12,855 bases of DNA from Kineosporiaceae bacterium (GTDB lineage: Bacteria > Actinomycetota > Actinomycetes > Actinomycetales > Angustibacteraceae). Location: positions 1 to 12,855 of the forward strand of contig DAIETC010000222.1 in the NCBI GenBank assembly GCA_027345905.1, read 5' to 3'. Both the position numbers and the translations under genes were made by a program. Shown in pieces: positions 7,649 through 12,855 of the stretch (positions are counted from its first letter, which is position 1; the number at the start of each line of letters is the position of its first letter). Below the pieces are notes generated by a model. That model was given only the letters and a program-made list of their open reading frames with translations, ran no database searches and was not told where the DNA came from.

Positions 7649-8160
7649 CGGCCCGTCCCGCGGCTCAGCTCGGCGGCCCGCAGCACGGCGGCCTTGATGT
7701 TCTGGTAGCCGGTGCAGCGGCACAGGTTGCCCGCGCAGGCCGCCAGCGCGTCGTCCTCGTCGGGGTCGGGGTTCTCGCGCAGGTAGGCCGCGATGGTCAT
7801 CACGAAGCCGGGGGTGCAAAAGCCGCACTGCAGCCCATGGCAGTCGACGAACGCCTGCTGCACCGGGTGCAGGGTGCCGTCGGGCTCGGCGAGCCCTTCG
7901 ACGGTGGTCAGCTCGTGACCGTCGGCGCTGGCCGCGAGCAGCAGGCACGAGCGCACCGGCTCGCCGTCCAGCAGCACGGTGCAGGCTCCGCACACGCCGT
8001 GCTCACAGCCCACGTGCGTGCCGGTCAGGCGCAGGTCGTGCCGCAGCGCGTCGCTGAGCAGGCGGCGGCCCGGCACCCGCACCTCGTGCCACATCCCGTT
8101 CACCCGCAGCCGCACCACGAGCGTCTGCTCCCCGGACGCCGGGTCGTCGGCGGTCGTCAT
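7645..8160 (-). CDS. [2Fe-2S] small subunit of the molybdenum hydroxylase (CoxS-like)
   Basis: A 171-residue protein with both iron-sulfur clusters of the family. The N-terminal plant-type ferredoxin cluster has Cys52, Cys57, Cys60 (GCEHGVCGAC) and Cys72. The C-terminal helical cluster has Cys112 and Cys115 (QCGFCTPGF) with Cys147 and Cys149 (CAGNLCRCTGY). All eight ligands are present. It passes electrons from the molybdenum centre of the large subunit to FAD in the medium subunit. It has no signal peptide, so the complex is cytosolic. The ATG at 8160 overlaps the FAD-subunit stop and its own stop overlaps the large-subunit start, both as ATGA. An upstream in-frame extension is only shadow translation of the FAD gene. 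Confidence 0.96.
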   Translation of the reverse strand: MTTADDPASGEQTLVVRLRVNGMWHEVRVPGRRLLSDALRHDLRLTGTHVGCEHGVCGACTVLLDGEPVRSCLLLAASADGHELTTVEGLAEPDGTLHPVQQAFVDCHGLQCGFCTPGFVMTIAAYLRENPDPDEDDALAACAGNLCRCTGYQNIKAAVLRAAELSRGTGR

Positions 8161-9080
8161 CGTGCTCCCTGTGCGGGGTCGAGGGCGCTCGCGTGGGAGG
8201 TGGAGTCGAGGCCGGCCTGGGCCGCCGCGTCCTGCAGCGCACGGGCGGTCAGGACGGCGACCAGCTGGCTTCGGTACTGCGCGCTGGCGTGGATGTCGCT
8301 CTCGGTGGCGACCAGTCCGCGGGCCAGCTCGCCGGCGTCCGCCCAGGCGGCGACGTCGACGCCGGCGCCGGCCACCGCGGCACCCAGGTCGAGCGCGCCG
8401 ATCCCCTCGCCGGCGGACACGTACGCGGCGCGCGCTGCCCGCACCCGGCCCGCCTCGTCCACGGTGACGGCCGCGGCGACCCCGCAGACCGCGTAGTCCC
8501 CGTGCCGGCGCGCCACCTCGACGAACGCGGTGCCGGTGCCCGGCGGCGGGCGGTGAAACTGGGTCGCCACCGCTAGCTCGTCCGGCTCGAGCGCGGACTC
8601 CAGCGGCCCCAGGAAGAAGTCCGGCGCCTGGATGCGGCGCTCGCCGCGCCGCGAACGGGCCACGACCGCGCCCCCGAGCAGGGCCAGCACCGCCGGCAGC
8701 TCGGCGGCCGGGTCGGCGTGGCACAGGCTGCCCACACTCGTCCCGCGGTTGCGGATGGTGGGGTGGGCCACCTGCCGCAGCGCCTGGCGCAGCAGCGGCA
8801 GCACCGCACCCGCGCCCGCGTGCCGTTCGAGCCCGCGGTGCCGCACGAGCGCGCCGACCCGCACGCCCGCGGCGTCGACGTCCACGCCGTCCAGACCCGC
8901 CAGTGCGTTGATGTCGACGACGTGCGCCGGTTCGGCCAGGCGCATGGACAGCATCGGCAGCAGGCTCTGGCCCCCCGCCAGCACCTTGGCGTGCTGCCCG
9001 GCGTCGCGCAGGCGGCCCAGCAGGTCGAGCGCGGCGTCCAGCTCCACCGGGCGGTGGTAGGTGAACGGCGCCGGCTTCAT
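8157..9080 (-). CDS. FAD-binding medium subunit of the molybdenum hydroxylase (CoxM-like)
   Basis: A 307-residue protein with the FAD-binding signatures of the family: AGGQSLLPMLSMRLA (residues 35-49), HPTIRNRGTSVGSL (106-119) and CHADPAAELPA (120-130). The C-terminal part is the usual CO dehydrogenase flavoprotein domain. It takes electrons from the [2Fe-2S] subunit and hands them to an external acceptor. It starts at ATG 9080 (MKPAPFTYHRP), matching the usual family start; an in-frame extension to 9200 has Arg/Ala/Gly-rich sequence unlike a conserved N-terminus. GGCAGGA lies upstream of the ATG as a likely ribosome binding site. It is the first gene of the coupled seven-gene run and follows a 133-bp gap. 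Confidence 0.94.
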   Translation of the reverse strand: MKPAPFTYHRPVELDAALDLLGRLRDAGQHAKVLAGGQSLLPMLSMRLAEPAHVVDINALAGLDGVDVDAAGVRVGALVRHRGLERHAGAGAVLPLLRQALRQVAHPTIRNRGTSVGSLCHADPAAELPAVLALLGGAVVARSRRGERRIQAPDFFLGPLESALEPDELAVATQFHRPPPGTGTAFVEVARRHGDYAVCGVAAAVTVDEAGRVRAARAAYVSAGEGIGALDLGAAVAGAGVDVAAWADAGELARGLVATESDIHASAQYRSQLVAVLTARALQDAAAQAGLDSTSHASALDPAQGAR

Positions 9081-9168
9081 GTGCCGATCCTGCCCGCTGC
9101 CGCGGGTCCTGGCGTTGGCGGGACCTGCCCAATGCCGAACCGGCGCCCTGGCGCGGCCCGCCCGTGCT

Positions 9169-9201
9169 CGTGGGGTCGCCCGCCTGGCTGAGCCCCCCAC
9201 G
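9169..9201 (-). terminator. Possible hairpin between permease and hydroxylase genes
   Basis: Inverted arms CGTGGGG (9169-9175) and CCCCACG (9195-9201) form a perfect 7-bp stem with a 19-base loop. It starts 12 bases after the permease stop on the transcribed strand. There is no T-tract, so it is not a classical intrinsic terminator. It might attenuate read-through or stabilise an mRNA end. The rest of the 9081-9213 gap is GC-rich and shows no clear promoter apart from the FAD-gene ribosome binding site. Confidence 0.3.
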
Positions 9202-9213
9202 CGCCCTTGGAGC

Positions 9214-10644
9214 TCAGCGCCGTCGTCCGTCGGTGGGCTCCTGCTCGTACATGCCCGGTTCGTTCAGCACCAGGCTCGGTCCGTCCTGCCCGGTGCGCAG
9301 GTGAGCCGGCGCGAGCAGCCGAGCCAGGTGGTAGGCGCCGACCGTCACGATCGTGCCCAGCGCGATCCCGGCCAGGCTGAAGGTGTCCGAGAACTTCAGC
9401 GAGGTGTTGCCGATCGCGATGATGATGCCGGCGGCGACCGGCACGAGGTTGACCGGGTTGGCGAAGTCGACGCCGTTCTCCTTCCAGATCTTCGCGCCGA
9501 GCAGGCCGATCATTCCGTAGAGCACGACGGTGATACCGCCGAGTACGCCGCCGGGGGTGGCCGAGATGACGGCCCCGAACTTCGGCGACAGGCCGAACAG
9601 CAGGGCGACGGCCGCGGCGACGAAGTACGCGGCCGTCGAGTAGACCCGGGTGGCCGCCATCACCCCGATGTTCTCGGCGTACGTCGTGGTGGGCGAGCCG
9701 CCGACCGAGGTCGCGATGACCGTCCCGATGCCGTCCGCACCGATCGCCCGGCCCATGTACGGGTCCAGGTCGGCGCCGGTCATCTCGGCGACGGCCTTGA
9801 CGTGCCCGGTGTTCTCGGCGACCAGCGCGATGACCGCCGGGATCACGAGCAGGACGAAGGTCCACTTGAACTCGGGCAGGTGGTAGCCGACCACCTTGTG
9901 CGCGACGTCGGTGGCGGGCGGGAACCCGAACCAGGAAGCGTCCTGGACGCCCTGCCAGTTCACCCGAAAGTGCGTCGTGATCTTTCCGGCTGCGGGGTCG
10001 AAGGCGGTGATCTGCCCGAAGACCCGGTCGAAGACCCAGGACAGGGCGTAGCCGAACAGCAGGCCGAGGAAGATGGCGATCCGGGCCGCGAACCCGCGCA
10101 GCCCCACGCTCATCGCGATGACCGCCACCATCACCAGCAGGGCGACCCATTGGTCCTGCGGCCAGTAGATGTTGGCGACCACCGGCGCGAGGTTGAACCC
10201 GATCAGCATGACTACCGCGCCGGTGACCACGGGCGGCAGCACCCGGTAGATCACCGCCGACCCCATGAAGTGGATGAGGACACCGACCAGCGCCAGGATC
10301 ACACCGGCCACCAGGATCGCGCCGGTCACCTGCGGTGCCGTTCCGCCCTGGGCGTGGATCGCGGCCACACCGCCGACGAACGAGGCCGAGGTGCCGAGGT
10401 AGCTGGGGACCTTGCCGTTCACGATCAGCAGGAAGGCGATCGTCGCGATGCCGCTCATCATGATCGCCAGCTGTGGGTTGAGCCCCATGATGAGCGGGAA
10501 CACGAACGTGGCGCCGAACATGGCGACCACGTGCTGGGCGCCCAGGCCCACCGTGCGTCCCCACGAGAGCCGTTCGTCCGGGGCGACCACGTCGCCGGGT
10601 TCCAGCGCCCTGCCGTCGCCGTGCAGCTTCCAGCCAAGTGCCAT
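9214..10644 (-). CDS. NCS2 family nucleobase permease (UraA/uracil-xanthine type)
   Basis: A 476-residue integral membrane protein with many hydrophobic segments from about residue 33 to 455, normal for the nucleobase-cation symporter-2 family. Two substrate-site regions are conserved: VAENTGH with Glu277, and TYAENIGVMAATRVYST with Glu324, which closely follow the uracil transporter UraA pattern (TYGENIGVMAITRVYS). This suggests proton-coupled uptake of a pyrimidine-like ring, though xanthine or another oxo-ring cannot be excluded. It starts at ATG 10644 with GGAAGGGG 7 bases upstream. It is co-directional with the hydroxylase operon but separated by 133 bp, and lies next to a PucR regulator, so it probably imports the substrate for the downstream enzymes. 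Confidence 0.95.
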   Translation of the reverse strand: MALGWKLHGDGRALEPGDVVAPDERLSWGRTVGLGAQHVVAMFGATFVFPLIMGLNPQLAIMMSGIATIAFLLIVNGKVPSYLGTSASFVGGVAAIHAQGGTAPQVTGAILVAGVILALVGVLIHFMGSAVIYRVLPPVVTGAVVMLIGFNLAPVVANIYWPQDQWVALLVMVAVIAMSVGLRGFAARIAIFLGLLFGYALSWVFDRVFGQITAFDPAAGKITTHFRVNWQGVQDASWFGFPPATDVAHKVVGYHLPEFKWTFVLLVIPAVIALVAENTGHVKAVAEMTGADLDPYMGRAIGADGIGTVIATSVGGSPTTTYAENIGVMAATRVYSTAAYFVAAAVALLFGLSPKFGAVISATPGGVLGGITVVLYGMIGLLGAKIWKENGVDFANPVNLVPVAAGIIIAIGNTSLKFSDTFSLAGIALGTIVTVGAYHLARLLAPAHLRTGQDGPSLVLNEPGMYEQEPTDGRRR

Positions 10645-10788
10645 GCCGGCCCCTTCCAGGTGGCCGCGTCACCGCGGTCAGGTGAACGCCGCGCAACGCA
10701 CGGATGGCCGAACGCTAGGCGCGGGCCTGCCCGGCGACACCGGCAACAGTTGACATTGCCGCGCCGAGCCCGTCGGCACGTTCGGCCC
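10645..10788 (-). promoter_or_regulatory. Permease upstream region with candidate promoter
   Basis: A 144-bp gap between the regulator stop and the permease start. On the transcribed strand TAGCGT (10717-10712) fits an actinobacterial TANNNT -10 element and would give a leader of roughly 60 bases. No good -35 hexamer sits at standard spacing. The same CTAGCGT string occurs in the divergent gap at 12541-12547. Promoter identity is a guess from pattern only. Confidence 0.35.
10742..10760. promoter_or_regulatory. Candidate operator: nested inverted repeat
   Basis: GGCAA-N9-TTGCC spans 10742-10760, and a second palindrome CAAC-A-GTTG lies within it (10744-10752). It sits about 25 bases upstream of the candidate -10 of the permease, a reasonable place for an activator such as the neighbouring PucR protein. 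Arms are short, so chance occurrence is possible. Confidence 0.3.
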
Positions 10789-12519
10789 TCAGTCGGCCGC
10801 GATCCCGCGCATGGCGACCACGCGCAGCGCCAGAGCCAGGTCCAGGCGCAACAACGGGTCGACCGTGAACGGGCCGAGCAGGCGCTCGAGCTTGGCGATC
10901 CGGTAGCGCAGGGTGTTGTAGTGAAAATGCAGCTCGCGTGCGGCCTGCGCGACGTTCAGGTTGGTGTCGAGCAGCACCTGCAGCGTGTGCCGCAGGTCGG
11001 CAGCCTGCGGGGTCTGCTGCACGAGCTCGCCCAGCGCCTCGCGCGCGAACGAACGCAGCTCCTGCGGGTCGCTCACCAGGCTCAGCAGCCGGTGCACCCC
11101 GAGCCGGTCGAAGCTGGCCACCGCGCCCGGTCCGTGGACCTGGCGACCCACGGCCAGCGCCTTGCGGGCCTGGTCGTAGGCGGCCGCGATCCCGGTCACG
11201 TCGGCGGCCACCCGGCTGACTCCCACGCTGAACGGACGGCGCCCGCCCCCGCTGTCACCGCGCACTCCCGCGACGATGTCGCGCACCACCCGTTCGATGT
11301 CACCGCCCACGGGCACGCCGACCACCGCCACGACCTCGGTGGTGAACCCGACCACCGCGGCGGCGCCGTCCCGAGCACGGACCACCCCCGACCACGCGGC
11401 GGCGAGCCGCTCGACATGCGGACGCAGCTCCAGTCCGCGCTGCGCGGGCGCCGCGGCCCCCTCCTGCTGGTCGGGCTCGGCGACCAGCACCACGACCGGG
11501 CGCTCGACGTCCCAGCCGAGCCCGCGCGCGTGCGGCACCGCGCGCTCGGGGCCGACGTCGCGGCCCACGAGCAGGTCCCGCAGGAAGTCGGCCTGGTACT
11601 TGCTCTCCACCGCGGTGACCGCGAGCGCCTTGGTGATCACCAGGGCACAGACCGTGGCAGCTCGCTCCAGGGCCTGGACGTCGACGTCGCCGAGCCGGCG
11701 CCGGTCCGACAGGGCCAGGATCCGGCCATGGTCCAGCGAGCCGGCCACGATCGGTACCACCGCGTGGCCCCCGGGGCCGGCCGGCGCCGGGTGGTGACCC
11801 AGCCCGCAGGTCCGGCCCTCGACCCGGAAGCGGCCGTCCGCAGTGAACACCTGCGGGTAGTGCTCGGCTCGAGCCCTGGGGGTGTCGGCGCTGCCCGCCG
11901 CCTCGGCGACGACTCGTCCGTCGGCCGTCGTCACTGCCACGGTCACGTCCAGGATCGCGGCCAGCGCCTGGGCGACCTCCGGCAGGCCGCCGCCGGCCAG
12001 GACCACCCGCACCAGCGCGCGGTGCGCCTGCTCGGAGCGCTGCAGCCGGTCGGCCTGGTGGTCGAGCACCGCGGTCAGCACCGCGGTGATCAGGTCGTCG
12101 TAGCTCGCGCTGTCCGGCAGCGACACGACCGGGAACCCCAGCTCCTCGGCCGCGCGCAGGACCGCGCGGGGTAGCCGGTCCAGGTAGCGACCGAGCTTGA
12201 TGCCCAGCGCAGCCGCACCGGCGGCGTCCAGCCCGCGCACCAGGTCGGCCAGGCGCTCGGGCTCCTCGCGCACCGCGTAGCCGGTCGTGACGAGCAGCTC
12301 GCCTGGACGCACCCACGGCAGGACGTCGGGCACCTCCATGACGTTGATCCGCGAGACCGGGCGGTCCAGCCCGGCCTTTCCGGCCAGGACCCGGCTGCCG
12401 CGCAGCGCCTCCAGCCGCAGCACGTGGCGCAGCGCGACGCCCGGGCGCTGCGCCGAGACCGGCAACGCATCTGGCAGAACCTCGCCATGGATCGGCAGAT
12501 CGTTGGCAACTCTGCTCAT
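10789..12519 (-). CDS. PucR-family transcriptional regulator
   Basis: A 576-residue protein with the PucR architecture. The N-terminal PucR domain covers about residues 28-150 (LEALRGSRVLAGKAGLDRPV, then PGELLVTTGYA and LGIKLGRYLDRLP). A central sensor/GGDEF-like region follows to about residue 490, and the C-terminal PucR-type helix-turn-helix is at about 522-548 (NVAQAARELHFHYNTLRYR). PucR proteins control purine, allantoin and related nitrogen-compound catabolism, usually as activators that sense a pathway metabolite. Here it likely controls the downstream permease and hydroxylase operon, and perhaps the divergent gene. ATG at 12519 is the best start: there is no Shine-Dalgarno, but TACCGT 6 bases upstream could be a -10 of a leaderless transcript. 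Family call is firm; effector and targets are inference. Confidence 0.93.
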   Translation of the reverse strand: MSRVANDLPIHGEVLPDALPVSAQRPGVALRHVLRLEALRGSRVLAGKAGLDRPVSRINVMEVPDVLPWVRPGELLVTTGYAVREEPERLADLVRGLDAAGAAALGIKLGRYLDRLPRAVLRAAEELGFPVVSLPDSASYDDLITAVLTAVLDHQADRLQRSEQAHRALVRVVLAGGGLPEVAQALAAILDVTVAVTTADGRVVAEAAGSADTPRARAEHYPQVFTADGRFRVEGRTCGLGHHPAPAGPGGHAVVPIVAGSLDHGRILALSDRRRLGDVDVQALERAATVCALVITKALAVTAVESKYQADFLRDLLVGRDVGPERAVPHARGLGWDVERPVVVLVAEPDQQEGAAAPAQRGLELRPHVERLAAAWSGVVRARDGAAAVVGFTTEVVAVVGVPVGGDIERVVRDIVAGVRGDSGGGRRPFSVGVSRVAADVTGIAAAYDQARKALAVGRQVHGPGAVASFDRLGVHRLLSLVSDPQELRSFAREALGELVQQTPQAADLRHTLQVLLDTNLNVAQAARELHFHYNTLRYRIAKLERLLGPFTVDPLLRLDLALALRVVAMRGIAAD

Positions 12520-12589
12520 GGGGTGACGGTAGCGCCCCAGCTAGCGTCGGTGGTCGTCCCACTCACCGCGTGTCAGCCAAGGAGGCGCC
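12520..12589. promoter_or_regulatory. Divergent promoter region between regulator and plus-strand gene
   Basis: A 70-bp gap that must hold both promoters. For the regulator (minus), TACCGT (12531-12526) ends 6 bases before the ATG, which would place the transcription start on or next to the start codon. For the plus-strand gene, TAGCGT (12542-12547) fits a TANNNT -10. Neither has a good -35. Because the gap is so short, one bound protein could control both genes. Confidence 0.4.
12579..12585 (+). promoter_or_regulatory. Strong ribosome binding site of the plus-strand gene
   Basis: AAGGAGG, a full Shine-Dalgarno match, lies 4 bases before the GTG at 12590. It fixes the strand and start of the gene that runs off the right edge. 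Confidence 0.75.
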
Positions 12590-12855
12590 GTGCTCCAGCT
12601 GGCCGCGGCGGCGTGCACGGCCGTGCGCTCCCAGCTGGACGACTCCCCGCGCCCAGGACGGGTCGTCGGACGCGGACGCGACGCGGCGTACATCCAGTCG
12701 GCGACCGGCGTGCTGGCGCTGCTGACCGAACGGGCGGTGCGGGTCCCGTGCGCCCTCGTGCTCGGCCCCGCGCGTCCCCTTCCCGGCTCGCTGCGGCCCG
12801 GCGCCGAGGTGCGGGTGGGTGCGGGCGGCCTGCGCTGGCGAGACGGCCGGCACCC
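12590..12855 (+). CDS. Partial gene, DUF2877/AllH-like protein (N-terminal ~88 codons)
   Basis: From GTG 12590 the frame is open to the window end, with no stop. The translation begins MLQLAAAACTAVRSQL, then RVVGRGRDAAYIQSATG, VLALLTERAVRVPCALVLG and a GAEVRVGAGGLRWRDG stretch. The pattern of a hydrophobic start, a V-x-G...A-x-Y/W strand, a L...R-x-P turn and then a G-x-x-V-x-V-G-x-G segment resembles the N-terminus of DUF2877 proteins. These include AllH of the FdrA/AllG/AllH oxamate carbamoyltransferase set, found in allantoin and related nitrogen pathways near PucR regulators. I base this on remembered family patterns, and only a short piece is visible. If right, fdrA- and DUF1116-type genes would be expected just past the right edge. 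The reading frame and start are more certain than the family. Confidence 0.55.
   Translation, partial: MLQLAAAACTAVRSQLDDSPRPGRVVGRGRDAAYIQSATGVLALLTERAVRVPCALVLGPARPLPGSLRPGAEVRVGAGGLRWRDGRH

Noticed and set aside
5174..7993. Extended 939-residue version of the large subunit
   Set aside because: The extra N-terminal part is out-of-frame translation of the [2Fe-2S] gene; the conserved start is MTTRLLGAPVTR at 7648.
5174..9080. Annotation as aerobic CO dehydrogenase CoxMSL
   Set aside because: The large-subunit loop is PYRGAGRPQ, without the Cys of the CSFR loop that binds copper in true CO dehydrogenase.
7645..9132. Extended 495-residue version of the [2Fe-2S] subunit
   Set aside because: The extension is an Arg/Gly/Ala-rich shadow of the FAD-subunit gene; the conserved ferredoxin-like protein starts at ATG 8160.
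10750..10755. Perfect TTGACA -35 hexamer on the plus strand
   Set aside because: No -10 at proper spacing and the plus direction runs into the 3' end of the regulator gene, so nothing plausible is transcribed.
1407..12174. Very long plus-strand open frames (1407-3797, 5234-7708, 9061-12174)
   Set aside because: They lie opposite well-conserved minus-strand genes, have Arg/His/Gly/Ala/Val-rich low-complexity translations with no family motifs, and arise from GC-rich codon bias.
12563..12853. Minus-strand open frame at the right edge
   Set aside because: It lies opposite a plus-strand frame with a full Shine-Dalgarno and a more protein-like translation; its own sequence is Arg/Ala/His-rich without motifs.

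Overview
The window is very GC-rich with strong third-position G/C bias, frequent GTG starts and long antisense shadow frames, which points to a high-GC actinobacterium. No RNA genes, insertion sequences, phage genes or CRISPR arrays were seen. It reads as an intact chromosomal catabolic locus rather than a mobile island.

Layout. Nine genes are on the minus strand and one partial gene starts on the plus strand at the right edge. In transcription order (right to left) they are a PucR-family regulator (12519-10789), a 144-bp gap, an NCS2/UraA-type nucleobase permease (10644-9214), a 133-bp gap with a possible hairpin, and then one tightly packed seven-gene run. That run is the FAD subunit (9080-8157), [2Fe-2S] subunit (8160-7645) and molybdopterin subunit (7648-5174) of a xanthine-dehydrogenase-family hydroxylase, a CoxG-like membrane-anchored SRPBCC protein (5177-4527), a nitrilase-superfamily carbon-nitrogen hydrolase (4522-3515), HyuA (3518-1416) and HyuB (1419 to beyond position 1). 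Five of the six junctions are 4-base ATGA or GTGA stop/start overlaps and the sixth has a 4-base gap. This is strong evidence for one translationally coupled operon. Divergent from the regulator, with a 70-bp gap, is the 5' end of a gene (12590 onward) that resembles DUF2877/AllH-type proteins.

How the genes may work together (inference). PucR senses a nitrogenous metabolite and the permease imports a nucleobase-like ring. The molybdenum hydroxylase adds oxygen to the ring and makes a cyclic amide. CoxG may link the enzyme to the membrane quinone pool. HyuA/HyuB, an ATP-dependent cyclic amide hydrolase, opens the ring, and the C-N hydrolase cleaves the resulting linear amide or ureide. The active-site loop of the molybdenum subunit lacks the copper-binding Cys of true CO dehydrogenase, so CO oxidation is unlikely despite the Cox-like L/M/S/G composition. 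The combination is a candidate for an uncharacterised oxidative-hydrolytic route for a pyrimidine, purine, hydantoin or related N-heterocycle. The substrate cannot be fixed from sequence alone.
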